A DNA stretch of 64,000 nucleotides, from positions 24,354,297-24,418,296 of the forward strand of contig CM048850.1 of assembly GCA_026545225.1 (NCBI GenBank). The letters run 5' to 3'. Origin of the DNA: Cornus controversa (Eukaryota > Streptophyta > Magnoliopsida > Cornales > Cornaceae). Below, piece by piece: positions 21,841 through 33,566 of the stretch. The notes below the pieces were generated by a model, which did not search any database, was not told the DNA's origin, and saw only the letters and a list, made by a program, of their open reading frames with translations. The position numbers were made by a program, and so were the translations under genes. How positions within the stretch are numbered: position 1 is the first letter of the stretch; every line of letters begins with the position of its first letter.

Positions 21841-22543
21841 GTGGGTTTAGTGGGCTTAGCCTGGGAGAGGTGCTGGGTTCGTGGGTGGGTTTGGCGATAT
21901 GGGCCTTAGTGTTTGGGGGGTCCACATTATTGCATTCAAAGCTGCTCATAGTTGCTGCCAGATTCGAGGTACTTCTATTGGAGTTGGCAGCTCTCTTTAA
22001 CATCCCACCATTACTATTTCTCAAAGGATAGCTACGATTCTTGTCAAAGAAAATGTTGTGAGCAAGCAAGTTCTTGCATTTCCTTGTATAGGTATTTTCC
22101 GACTTTGCAATGTCTTTGATGGAAGAACAAGATGAGGCATCTGCAATACTAGTAAAAGATTTTGACTTGCCACGGTAGAACTTTGATATGCCCTTCTTGA
22201 TCGATAAGACTGCCTCTAAGGAATCCATAGTGTCCAATGATCCTGTGTACGAGCTTTGAACCTCACCGTCGCCAGAGTCACCATCGCCATCCGGCGCCCC
22301 GCCGGACCAATCACTATCCCTCCCGATCGACGACGAGCTGGATGACTCCAACTCCTCCTTAAGCTCTTGAACTGCGTTCTTGGTCGTCGTAGTACCAACC
22401 GGTAACTGCCGATCAGCGGCCAAAATTCCGTTTACCTGCTTGCGAGCCTCCGGTGAATCATCGATTGGCTTAAAGGACATTCCATGGACGAACCCTGAGC
22501 GTTCGATCCGATTACCAGCATTACTCTCGAGAGGGATCGACAT
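21755..22543 (-). pseudogene. OXS3-like protein, copy 3 (most complete), 3' end read into the solo LTR
   Basis: Starts MSIPLESNAGNRIERSGF; carries ELESSSSSSIGRDSD (~residues 64-78), LDTMDSLEAVLSIKKGISKF (~103-122), SKSFTSIADASSCSSIKDIA (~127-146) and SKRAANSNRS-like sequence, then STSNLAATMSSFECNNVDPP. It is the only copy with both ends of the conserved region and no internal stop. The last ~30 residues (from about FRHPVRSEGNG) are encoded by the end of the solo LTR, so the stop at 21,755 is not native. It has a TATA box at 22,727-22,736 and a GA-rich leader. It could be expressed as a chimeric protein; the native C terminus is unknown to me. Confidence 0.7.
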
Positions 22544-22726
22544 GGTTACAAAAAGTCAATCAAAGCACACAAACAGAATTATACAAACATCGATTTGTGC
22601 ATATATGTATATAGAATTATAGAAACGATATATTAGAGAGAGAGAGGGAGAGAGAGCAAGCGAATAAATTGAGAAAAATAAACCCTTATCATCTTCCAGA
22701 CACGCTTACGAACAATACATAAAAGT

Positions 22727-22736
22727 CTATTTATAG
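22727..22736 (-). promoter_or_regulatory. Putative TATA box of OXS3 copy 3
   Basis: CTATAAATAG on the minus strand, ~185 bases upstream of the ATG at 22,543, as in copies 1 and 4. Confidence 0.55.
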
Positions 22737-22876
22737 GTACATAATTTTGAAGGCTAAGTAAAATTAGGAAACAAGAAATCCTAGTCCTAGATGGTTTAGG
22801 AGAAAGTGAAAAAATCTTATTAGGAAAAAATATATAATCTATATTATATAATCTAGCAGTCCCACAAACTCAAAGT

Positions 22877-23100
22877 GTAATACCCTGTAATTTTGGAGGT
22901 TTTTTAATTTTAATTTAAATTCTTTATTTTGGAGATTTTTTTATATTACCGGTAGTTTAAACCGCCGAAAAATAACTTCAAAACCGTCGAAAATCTGCCA
23001 AAAGATTACTGACGGTAATGGTTAATTTTTACTAACAGTTTACTATGAACCACCGGTAATCACTGACGGTTTTAAAAAAACTGCCGAAAAAATCCCCTTT
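22877..23100. repeat. LTR-like start plus CACTA-like subterminal repeats, OXS3 copy 3 side
   Basis: TGTAATACCCTGTAATTTTG followed by repeated GTTTAAACCGCCGAAAAA, AACCGTCG, ACTGACGG and CTGACGGTTTTAAAAAAACT motifs in both orientations. Full counterpart of 60,705-60,935; the copy at 11,957 is cut short. Confidence 0.5.
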
Positions 23101-23689
23101 TTTTTTTTTTCCTTCCCTCCCATCACTACTTTCCGACAACATTAGTGTACATTTTGAAATCACCAAAAGCAATTTAAAAGGGAGGGAGGGGTCGGAACAG
23201 AGATGGTTTGTTGAAGAACTCTGATAAAGTTACAGGCCCCGTTATTATTTGTATTCCTAGCTTAACACAGTGTTGTGCATGCAGAACCACTCAATTGGAA
23301 TGGCAATTCCTAGTAAATCTCCACTCAGTTAAAAAACAAAATTACTAAATCTCCACTCAGTTAAAAAATAAAATTAACCCAAAAAGAATAGATATACAAT
23401 GAAGAAAAACAAGAGAATCAAGACATCTCATGTTCTGAAAAATAGGCAAGAATATCTCATTTTCATTCCATCGCATATAACAAAAATTCACATCTAATTA
23501 ATAAAATAGTAATTTGAAACATTTCTTCAATTGTAAATATCCACAAACTACAACCAACAATTTGGAACAAATACATGAATCAACTTAATTCTATGCACAA
23601 ATTCACTTCAACTTATCTGCAAAAAATCTTATACAGAGTTAAATATAGTATGAGCATTCTTTTGCTGCTGCTGCAGAAAGTTAGAACCA
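23101..23689. repeat. Module E, copy 1 (non-coding part)
   Basis: Matches ~60,930-61,520, including a local repeat of AAATCTCCACTCAGTTAAAA (twice in both copies). AT-rich and intron-like; it lies downstream of the minus-strand PP2C relic. No frame is kept in both copies. Confidence 0.75.
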
Positions 23690-23945
23690 CTCCATTGGTC
23701 AGATATAAACGACAATGACGGTGATGTTGTCAACAGAACCACTCCATTGGTCTGATATAAGCGACAATGACAGTGATGTTGTCAACTTTACCTCCCACGT
23801 ATTATTTTCCAGCTTTCTGAACAGTCAATTTCAAACGGACTACTTCTAAATCTGTCCACAGAACAACCGTGAGCAAACCATACTAGAGAACAAGCTAATT
23901 GTTGTGGGATGTAGTCTTCTTCTACACCATGTTCCACCAATTCTT
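23690..23945 (-). pseudogene. PP2C-type protein phosphatase, C-terminal fragment, copy 1
   Basis: Minus-strand reading gives ELVEHGVEEDYIPQQLA, then after a frame break VQKAGK, a stop, YVGGKVDNITVIVAYIRPME. GGK.DNITVIVAY is the final motif of PP2C Ser/Thr phosphatases; its Asp-Asn pair binds catalytic metal. There is a TAA where copy 2 reads Glu, and a ~53 bp tandem repeat doubles the segment coding DNITVIVAYIRPMEWF. The rest of the phosphatase is absent; the corresponding 5' sequence resumes only at 29,431, past a ~5.5 kb interruption. Confidence 0.65.
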
Positions 23946-23955
23946 TCGCCATTTT

Positions 23956-24365
23956 CTTTTATTTTTATTTTGTATTGAGTCGTGTGTCCTCACATTAAAT
24001 CACACTCCAATTCAATATAAGTTTCTGCATGTACGTTGCTATTACAACTTTAAATAATTTTTTAGCAGCAAGTCTATAAAATGTATATTCACTTGGTATT
24101 GAAGGTACTATTATTCAAATTAATTCATATTTCAAAAAGTTTTCTACAGCTAATTTTCAGGCCTAGGCCCAAAAGAAAAGCCCAAAATTAAATAATTCTC
24201 CTACTGTATAACAATTAAATGCCCCGTTATGCTCCTTGAGCTTGCAAAAGGTCCAACAACAGAATCATGACATTATACTTCCCAAATGGCACTTAGCAAG
24301 ACCAAAACAATTTGGTTTCTTTGCAAAATAAATATAGTATGAGCATTCTTCAACATAATAACATA
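23956..24365. other. Mosaic of repeated short segments, no gene
   Basis: Contains a first short copy of the left end of module F (24,079-24,118). A stretch from 24,118 onward (TTTTCAGGCCTAGGCCCAAA) recurs at 25,433-25,730 with moderate divergence. Confidence 0.5.
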
Positions 24366-24857
24366 ATGTATATTCACTTGGTATTAAAGGTACTATTATT
24401 CAACATAATAACATATATACCTCTTGGAATATGGAAATGACTCGTGTCTTGGGATTGTATGCGAAAACTTGGTTAAGAGAATCTACAATTTTAATAAATA
24501 ATTGGAGAGATGAAACATTGATATTAAACGTCTTCTAATCTAGTGATGTTAGGTCGACAAAAATCATAAAGCACTAGTATTATCTGAAATACTAGCAGAC
24601 AAGTAATGTTTAGTTTAAAGGATCTGCAATCTGGTTTATCATTTAAAACTAATAATATGTCATTTTCTGCATTTCATTCTTTTGGGACGGACGATGTTAA
24701 ACAACCATTTGACTCAACTCCTATGATTTTGTATTAATGCTTGGGAAGAAATGGATTACACAAGGAAAATGGATTAGGTTTCTCTCCAACCAAATGTCAC
24801 AAGGGAACCAGGAGATGATATTTGTGCTACCTGTTTGCATCCTTACCTTTCGGTACA
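24366..24857. repeat. Module F, copy 2
   Basis: Counterpart of 13,799-14,286. Here the sequence continues to the right past GGTACA into TCCAATGCATTTCTGAA, so this copy is probably closer to the ancestral setting. Confidence 0.75.
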
Positions 24858-25136
24858 TCCAATGCATTTCTGAATAGGTTTAGACATGATGAACATAACA
24901 CACATCACCACTGCAAAGACAATCATAATCAACTAAAATTCTCTATTGCAAGTTCCCATAAGATCGCTGCAATTGTTTACAAGTGCCAAAGTGATACAAA
25001 ATGCCTCAACAAAATCAACTATAACATCTTTTCCTTGGCGCTCAAAATCATCAGAGATTACAACATTGACAACTATTTTACCACAGTTGGCTAGAACACC
25101 TAACCATTTTTTTTTTCCCGAGGTCAGTCGCGACAC
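24853..25136 (-). pseudogene. Two possible exons of an unrecognised minus-strand gene
   Basis: A minus-strand frame from 25,136 reads KKWLGVLANCGKIVVNVVIS, then DDFERQGKDVIVDFVEAF. A second possible exon at ~24,919-24,853 sits between TGTCTTTGCAG and GTAAGG. Hydrophobic and charged residues alternate in a protein-like way and there is no stop for ~65 codons, but I do not recognise the family and no other exons were found nearby. Confidence 0.25.
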
Positions 25137-27340
25137 TCTTCAGCTTCAGAAACCTACTGAACTAGTGCTTTTATTTGAAATTGTTTATACATTCTGCAAC
25201 AATCAAGATCTCAAATCAGCAAAGCTAAAAGATCCCCAGCAAAGCTCACTGCAAATCGCCAGCTCTGGTACATGTTCATAATTAATTCATTACATCTGTA
25301 AAAGAGTCATCAGAACTGGAAGGCTATATCTTGCACACTAAATAACAAATAGATATTGGTCATAATAAATGGTTATAAAAATGTCATGACAGAAAATCTC
25401 ATGACCCAAAACCACTCAAGTAAATGGATATCAAATTAATTCATATTTCAAAAAGTTTTCTACAGCTAATTTTCAGGCCTAGGCCCAAAAGAAAAGGTTA
25501 ATGCTGCCAAACAACAAGTATAATTCACCAGTTTCCACAGAGAGAACGATTTCATCATTAAGATAACAATGTCAGAGCAGAAAATCAACAAAGCAAAGCT
25601 TGTTATAACTCTCCTATTGAACACAGAGGTCTATGTCCTGCATCATTAAAATGCCCTCTAATGTTACTTGAGCAGGCAAAAGGACCAGCGACAAACCACA
25701 TCATTATACTTCCCACATACATACAATCACAAAGAATTTTCATATTAGTTTATGCAAAATGCGGGGGGGAGGAGGGCGCAAAATCACAGTACCAATATTT
25801 CCCTCGCCTAACAGCACCTTAATAATTGGTCATCGGTCAAGACCAAGATGATCCCTGACATTCCGAAGAACATGTTTTTGACCATTGAGAAATGCTAACC
25901 ATCCTGGCCTCCCCTTCCATTTCCAATCTTTAACTTATGCATCCCTTCATAATAATAACTACTTGGCAATGGATTTGCACATTCTTCGAAACCCTTTTCA
26001 CCATAACATTGCCCTTCCCCATTTTTTATCTTTTTCAACACCTTCCTAAGGAGAAAACCTTTGGAAGACTAACCAAACCAACTGTAAATACCAGCATCCA
26101 TTCTGCAAGACCTAAGAATCATCCAAGTTCATCTTTGTGGTTCATTATTTTCATTAAGTTCGTTCTTGCCAAATTAAAGTATTTGTCAGTGCAGCACAAT
26201 TGTCAAAGCTAAAGGAAAATTTTGACACATCTCAACCAGGTGAACAGAATCAATACCACAATGAGACACAGACACCTATAGCTCTCTGACTGATACTAGT
26301 GTGAAAGATGTATATTACGAGTTCAATAATTGAATGATATTACAAGTTCAATAATAGAAAGGTGTAATACAATATACTCAGAACTTTGAGCATTTGAGTG
26401 GATCTCATTGTATAATGGAGGCACAATACTCATACGCCCTACCATCATGTGAGGCATTTAAGCTCTAAAATTATTCAAAAAAGGAATTTGCAGGTTATTG
26501 TAAATAACCTCCAAGATAACCTTTTCTTGTAGCAGTGATGTTTTATGTTTTATTAATAAAAGAATATTGTTTAGAAAATGTAAAAAGATCGATTAAAAAA
26601 TTGTTCTCACATTCATAATTCATAGAAGAAATAAAATTACTTGTTGACTTTTTTGTTACAACACAAACACCCTAATATAATGTTCCAAAACATCTCATTG
26701 AACTTGATGAGTAAGTTGAACAAAAAGTAGACCAAGGATTTGAAGGCAATGGAGTGTGTAAATGCAAAAACATACAAAATATATCACAAGTAGGGTATTA
26801 CCAAGGTTTTAAATTGGTAATTGCTTCCCTAATGGTACCAGTGGCAATGACGTGTATTCTTCCATGAACCACACATCTATTGCCTTCTAGGGTCCCATTT
26901 GGTTCTTGGAAAGAATGAGCAGAATTGAAGGAAAATACAAAAAAGAAAGGAAGTCATTTTCAACATTTTCCTTTCCTTGCCACAGAAATCTGAGAATGAA
27001 ATGTCCAATAATATAGGTATCTGGGAAGGTCTAATTTGGCTTGAATCCACTACTCAGAATGATTTTTTTTCTCTTTCATTTTTAACCCTAAAAGAAATAA
27101 ATTCCAAGCAACAGATGATGAAGACCCTAGTAAACAATATAAACAGAGTGACCAAAACTGATTTAGATTTCAATTCATTATCGATAAATAACATATATAT
27201 CCTTCACTCTCTTCCAAAAACACAATACCACAATTCAATATAATCTAGAAGTACTAATTCTAACAGAAGTTAGATTCGAGAACAACAGTGCCCAAATTAA
27301 TTCGTAAAACATGGAATAAATTCATAAACAACATGTTCAC

Positions 27341-27371
<31 letters not shown>

Positions 27372-28489
27372 TGAACTTTACTAAAATTGAACAATAAATA
27401 AAAATCAAATGTAGAAATCGAACCTAAACCTCAAAAAGAAGAGCTCGATGTGTCAGCGAAGATAATGTTTATGTATATATATAACCCGTTATCTTCTCAT
27501 AACGAAGATCATGCTCATATAGAGAGATGTAGAGAGAGAAATGATAAAGCAAGGGCTCACCCTTTTTCCTTCTCCCCCGGAGCTAGAAATTAGGTCTGCA
27601 AATGTCGAGTTGAATGGTGGTTAGCGGTCACTGCAAATGGATACTTGGCAGCACAACGACACCGTTTCAAATCATCAGATGTAATCTTCAGAACAACTTA
27701 TTAGTCTCAGTTTCACAAAAGCAAAATACTATGAAGAGTGCAAGTCCATAGTAAGGAATCTGAGCTCCCTATAGAGACCGTTGGAACATAAAGAGTAGTG
27801 AAACTACAGATCACGGCTGCAAGCTATAGATCACGGTCAACACTCTCTTTCATTTCATAGCTCCACACTTTCTTCTCTCTCTCTCTCTCTCTCACCATGC
27901 ATTGGTTGGTTAATATGATATTTGACAGGCTATTCATTCTTTTCTATCATAAGCCATATCTTCTACTAAGTTTAATGTTTTAAAATAATTTTTTATCTCT
28001 TCATTTCATAATAATTTTGATCTATCCCTTTGTCTCTTGTAATACATACATACCAATCTCTCTCTTCTCACTAAGTACATTTATAAGTTGACGCCACCTA
28101 AATCTACTCTTTCTTATTTTTTCGCTAATAAGTCATATCTAATTTCTCCCTAATCCTTTCATTATTAGTCTTATCTTTTCTAGTTTTTCTGGCATCCATC
28201 TTAACATCCGTATTTTTGCCACATGGATGCGTTGTTCGTGTTTCTTTTTTTAACACCTAACATTCTGCCTCACATAAAATAGTTGGTTTGTATAAACTTT
28301 TCCTTTTAACTTATTTGGTATTCGTTTATAGCATAAAATTTGTTTAGGTAAAGCTTACATGATTTCTAAACTATTAATTATTAACTTTTTAGAAGTCATT
28401 AAAAATATGTTCTATTCATTTTTTAAACTAAAAGATTTAATTAATTTCTATTATCTTACAAATTGGTTCTTCAGTGTTTACTTGTATGG
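25137..28489. other. No gene recognised (3.3 kb)
   Basis: AT-rich with only short frames. Noted inside: a second copy of the 24,118-24,310 segment at 25,433-25,730, an (AAT)n tract at 27,341-27,369, a GTCCCATTTGGTTCTTGGAA stretch at 26,890 like a MITE end but without a clear partner, and a leader-like stretch with (CT)n at 27,870-27,895. Confidence 0.45.
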
Positions 28490-28790
28490 CTCATTGTTGA
28501 CAGGTTCTACGCCTTTTACAAGTAAGGAATTCAATAAACTATTTAATTTGAGGTATCTTCAAATAGATGGCGGAAAACTAATTGAAAATTTTAAGCATCA
28601 TATGTCACAATTAAGATGGCTTCGTTGGCAATATTGCCCTGGTCATTTCAAAGCAACCCATTTTAACGTGAAGATCTAATTATACCAACATTGGAAGCCT
28701 ACCGAAAGAGATTGGTGCCCTTTCTCGGTTCAAAATCCTCACTATGCATGAATGTGACCATCTTTAATATATCAGGGTTATCCTCCGGTC
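28490..28790 (+). pseudogene. LRR fragment of a TIR-NBS-LRR (flax L6-type) resistance gene
   Basis: One frame reads FNLRYLQIDGGKLIENFKHH, then MSQLRWLRWQYCPGHFKATH, then stops. A shifted frame continues IGSLPKEIGALSRFKILTMH. The LRWLRW..CP..F....F pattern and the IGSLPKEIG leucine-rich repeat are typical of the LRR of L6-like TNL intracellular immune receptors. TIR and NB-ARC domains are absent, and there is at least one frameshift plus several stops. TNLs are confined to dicots among flowering plants, which helps place the organism. Confidence 0.6.
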
Positions 28791-29044
28791 TGGTATAATT
28801 TTTGTAGCAAGCTGTTTGATGGCATGCTTATTTATTTATTTATTTCTTTTTATTTATCAATTCAGGTTATGGTTGTAGGTTATCAAATAACCTGAGTACG
28901 TATCAAAATTGACTCTCCTAATAAGAAAGGGGTGAATTTAAGTATGCGTGAGTACCTATCCGTTAGTTCATTTGATTACATTTGTTTATAACATATACTA
29001 TTGTTTTAGATATTTCTATCAGAAATTAAACTTTTGGGGAAGCA

Positions 29045-29428
29045 ATGCACTCGGGGCAGATTTCAGGAATGCAGATTTGTAGAAGGGCTCCAAAAATCTC
29101 TCATCTTTTCTTTGCGGATGACAGTTTGTTGTTCTGCAAGACCGATGAAGAGGAAGTTAGAAAGGTGATAGCTATTTTGAAGGCATATGAGGCGGCGTCC
29201 GGGCAAGTTATCAACTTTGAAAAATCAGCCACGTTTTTAGTAAAAATACAAAGGATAGGGATAGAAGATTTTTAAGAGGATTACTTGGTATTTCCAACGA
29301 AGGGATGCAAGAAAAGTACTTAGGATTGCCTTCAGTGGTGGGTCAATCGAAGAAAAATGTTTTCAATTTTCTAGAGCAAAAATTAAAGAACTAAGCAGGG
29401 GGGATGGAAAGAAATTATATGCACATTG
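29045..29428 (+). mobile_element. L1-type LINE reverse transcriptase fragment
   Basis: Reads PKISHLFFADDSLLFCK with the F.ADD catalytic motif of the reverse transcriptase (~residues 19-28), followed by AASGQVINFEKS. In a shifted frame come GLLGISNEGMQEKYLGLPSV and KKNVFNFLEQKL, the standard order in plant L1 LINEs. Truncated at both ends. At 29,428 the sequence switches into module G within ATTGTCAAACAATCC. Confidence 0.75.
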
Positions 29429-29430
29429 TC

Positions 29431-30957
29431 AAACAATCCATCACTTCCAGCAACAATGACATCTCCCAGTTTTACTGAAACGGTGAGCTCCTGTGGCTGG
29501 ATCAAATATTTTTAATTAGTACCAAATCAAAATGTTAAAATTAAAAGAACTATATAAGAATAAAAGTTTGAACTTAACACCATATATAATAAATAGTAAC
29601 TTATAAGCTTGTTATATATATATATATATCCAAGTAGTATATATTGTAGCGACTCTTAATTCTTCAGGGGACATTAATTTATCCCATTTGACCTTGCAGT
29701 GTTAATTAATGTTGAGCCTAAATAACAACCATAGATTCCAAGTGACTGGCTTCACAGTAAAAAAATTATCTTTCTACCTCGTCACTGTCACTGTCACGTT
29801 AGCAAGCCAAGACACTTCAATAATCAGTGCATAATTTGAACAATTGACTTAATTGAGATGTTTAAGAAGATAATCAGTGCACTCTCTTATTCACACACCT
29901 TTGACCTAATACATAAGCAGCAGAAGCATACATGAGTATCTCTAGAATAAACACCCTAATCAGTATCTAAGGAAATTGAACAATTGAGATGTACTATAAA
30001 GCAGATATACATAAATTAGAAACTGCATTGCAGTCTGCAGACAGAGAAATTAGGTAGAAATTAGGTAGAAATTTATACTTATTTTATTCAGAACTACAAA
30101 AAATCTATATTTAGTGGGAAAAAAAAACATAAATTAGAAACTGCATTGCAGTCTGCAGACAGAGAAATTAGGTAAAAATCTATATTTAGTGGGAAAAAAA
30201 ACTGCACAAAATCTATGAAAACATGCACACAAATGATTTAATTCAACTCTTCTGTACAACTAATATCCACTTCAAATTGAAACATGACCTCAAAAGCCTA
30301 ACTAAGAAACCAAATTAAACCTCAAAATAATCAATACACCATTCAATTACAAAACTATTAAAAAAAATGATTTAGAAGATAGATAGAAAAACACATGCAG
30401 GTGTATTTCATGATACAATCAAACAGGTTCAATCAATCACCTAATCCAGAAGTCGATCGATGCCTTCTTAATCAATCACCTAATCTAGAAGTCGAATCAA
30501 GCTCCAACCTCAAGTGTTCGAGCTCGGCTTGGTCAGGTTCACGAGCTTTTCGAGCTCGGCTCGAAACTCGTAAAGAGATACAGATATTACACACACATGC
30601 ACAGATCTATCATACACATATTACACACACGCATATGCAGAATGCACATATCTGTCTAAAACTAAATTTCCATCAAAAGAAATTTCATACAAAATTATAA
30701 AAAGTAGAAATACCTGGAAAATCACCGATCTCGTCAAAGCCTCTGCTCCGATCTCGCCAAAGCCATCGTCACCGTCCTCCCGTGCCACGAGAGAGAGAGG
30801 GACTTAGGATGTAGTCGTGAGTTGGGACTTAGGATGTTGAGAGATGAGTGCGGGCCTTGCGGCTAGGGTTGAGAGTAATTGAGTGGTTAAAGAATATATA
30901 TAGATGGGCTTTCAGAACATGGGCTTAGGTTTGAGCTATGTTAATTCTCATGGACAT
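29431..30957. repeat. Module G, copy 1 (PP2C upstream part and 5' leader region)
   Basis: Matches 61,784-63,300. Its left end encodes, on the minus strand, a piece of PP2C (GDVIVAGSDGLFDN-like reading). Its right end resembles the 5' end of the same gene: minus-strand TATA-like box at ~30,891-30,903, CCCTAGCC leader, and ATG GCT TTG GCG at ~30,765. Here a ~24 bp internal repeat puts a TGA into the first exon. A ~115 bp spacing repeat (30,012-30,056 and 30,129-30,176) is specific to this copy. Confidence 0.7.
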
Positions 30958-30967
30958 GGTTCCCTTT

Positions 30968-31064
30968 ATTTCTGACGGTTTTAAACCGCCGGTAATGACT
31001 TCAAATTTCTGGCACTTCTAATATCACCGGTCAAAAATCGTTGAAAAATACTAAATATGTTGTG
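30968..31064 (-). mobile_element. CACTA-like terminus, copy 2, damaged end
   Basis: Same subterminal motifs (CTGACGGTTTTAAACCGCCG) as at 1-103, but the end reads TGTTGTG instead of TGTTGTAGTG: the three bases TAG of the reversed CACTA are missing. The outer flank TCATGTCCC is intact. Confidence 0.6.
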
Positions 31065-32835
31065 TCATGTCCCAATTCTGCGAATTAATGTATAAGAAAA
31101 TCATGTGTTATATAGTAGGCAATTTCAGGCACTTTTTTTTTCCTTTCTGTTTTCTTGAAGAAATTTATCCGTTTAAGTCCTGCATTGACAAATTTATCTG
31201 TTTACTTGAAAAATGAAAGATGAAGGTTATATTGACAAATGAGTGTATTAGATTTTTCAAAAAGACATAAAAAAAAATAAAATTGAATGGTAGCTTGACA
31301 TATGTGCAAGGAAGCACAGATACGATATGAGTACGACTATACGACAAATTTTAGAAAAAAAATAGAATAAGGATATGGTATGATACAACAATTTAAAAAA
31401 ATAAAAATTATACTTCTATATATACATAAAAAATTAATTTAATGTTATATACATGTATTGTAATTAACATTTCTTTTTAAAATATTATGATTAACGAATA
31501 AAAATAAGAATTATGAGTCTCATATTTTAATAAATTTTAAACTTCTCTTAAGATTATACTATAATATTACTCTTAGAAAACTATATTTTAATATTCAAAA
31601 CTGTTAAAAATGTTTTCTGAAATATTTGAGAAATATTGGATACGTGATCGAATTATTTGAATAGTATTGCATACGTGCTAGAAATAAGAATATATATATT
31701 TTAAAGTTATGGATATATTTAAGAAGTATTAGACACTTATCTCTGAGTATTAGTATATGAACACAATATAAGTACGTTAATCTTATAGAAGTATCCATTC
31801 TCTAATTTTTATTTATTTTTTTCTTCTTCTTCTTCTTTCTCTTCTTTAAATTTCTTCTCCCTGCACTCATGTATAATATATGTGCAGTAATATATATATA
31901 TTTTTTCTCTTCGATCTTCTTCTCAAAATTTATTATTGTAATTTTATATACTTAATGTTTGTATTTTTTGTTTCTAAATTTTTCTTGATTATTGCACTAT
32001 TAATGCGTTTATTTATTGGTGCAACGGTAAAATTACTCCATTCAAAAGGATCTAGTGAGAGATAAATTGCGAAACATACTTTCTGACTGTAGCAGAGTGG
32101 TACACATTACTTTTTCTCATGCCTCATGTAATTCTTACAAAACATCTAACCCATTGAGAGTCTCTCCCTGATGGAGGAAGACTTGAGAAAGAACCTATTT
32201 TCTTATAGATTCTTAACCGCATAAAGTTTTCCAGTGGGATCGAAAAATGACTTTTGAAAGACACAATGTAGACTTTAGAAAGTGAAGAGAAAGACTTTGG
32301 AAAGTGACAAAAAGACTTTAGAAAGAAAAAACTGTACAAAATATCACGGAACAAAACCAGAATATGGAATTAAATCAATCAATGTTATGACACGGAGTAG
32401 ACATTAGGTGAGCTGGACATACCACCACGTTATTGATATGCGCACATACCAATAAAAATACACAATTCAATGAAAGTAGTCCGACTCACCCAATATCTTC
32501 TCCGTGGCTTAGCTCAATTTTTTGGCACATGGTAGGGTTATCTTGTCAAGCTGGTGCCCAGCATTCCAATTCAAGGGTTGCATCAACTCTGTATCAATTC
32601 TTATCAATAATCACTTTATTCCTTGTGCACAACTGTCCATTTTTTATGTTATTGCAATTATTTGTGATGGTTGAACTCATCAGTAAGAAAAATTGGGTTT
32701 TCCAACTATGATGAGTCACAAGTGGTGCTTATGATTTTGATTATTCTACAGCCCTTTTCTATGAATGTAGATGTAGACTAGTTAGGAACGTAGAGGTCAG
32801 TAAGTATCAAGGACAGTCAATTGTATGCTCACATA
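31065..32835. repeat. Duplicated module A, copy 2
   Basis: Counterpart of 104-1,905 without the long (TA)n tract, continuing ~70 bases further (AGGAACGTAGAGGTCA). No conserved reading frame. To the right, 32,836-33,179 shows no gene. Confidence 0.75.
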
Positions 32836-33179
32836 TCTATATATATGTCTACATCAAAATATGGAAAAGTTGAATAAAAATCAGTATATATATGAAGCCT
32901 ACTAAATTGAAATCCTTAGATCATGCAAATCGCTAAGTGATCGCAACTTGATGTTTTCTTTTTCACTCATAAATTTTGGTTAATACTTGAAATTCCTGAA
33001 ACTTCAATCAAGCCCACAGGTATCATATATATTACAATCTTAGTTGAACAAGCTTGACAGTTAATTTTGCTTAGACTATTATTGCTAGCCACAATTGCAA
33101 CTAGAATAATTTTTCTTCTCAAATATATGCTATTGATCACCTGCTTAATTTTTAGATTATATTTTAGTGAGAGTAAAAA

Positions 33180-33290
33180 TGCTACGATTCTTGTCAAAGT
33201 AAAGGTTGTGAGCAAGCAAGTTCTTGCATTTCCTTGTATAGGTATTTTTCGACTTGGCAATGTCTTTGATGGAAGAACAAGATGAGGAAT
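33180..33290 (-). pseudogene. OXS3-like fragment, copy 5
   Basis: A ~110 bp piece whose minus-strand translation is SSCSSIKDIAKSKNTYTRKC followed by KNLLAHNLYFDKNRS, the central-basic part of OXS3. Both ends are abrupt and no promoter or start is present. It lies just right of module A copy 2. Confidence 0.7.
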
Positions 33291-33504
33291 CGAGCTTATG
33301 TACCATTGAACTCGTCTCGATCTAAATCAAAAACGCCCAATTTCAAGTTTTGAAAATCTAAAATTTTAAAGTCAAATTCCCATTAATCTACCCAACCGTT
33401 CGTAACCAAATTTTCAAAGATTGTTCTAGGAAGCAAGATCTACCTATTGATCGGAACAAAAACCCTCAAAATGGATAAACACAGTAGACCCAAATTTCAT
33501 ATTC

Positions 33505-33508
<4 letters not shown>

Positions 33509-33564
<56 letters not shown>
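33509..33564. repeat. (AT)n microsatellite, ~28 units
   Basis: Uninterrupted AT alternation; the longest perfect dinucleotide run in the window. Flanking sequence 33,291-33,508 and 33,565-34,109 has no gene; a 14 bp perfect palindrome (TTGGACCGGTCCAA) lies at 33,710-33,723. Confidence 0.9.

Positions 33565-33566
<2 letters not shown>

Noticed and set aside
25937-27243. Several 88-91 codon plus-strand frames
   Set aside because: AT-rich composition with no motif, no splice context and no second copy; not better than chance.
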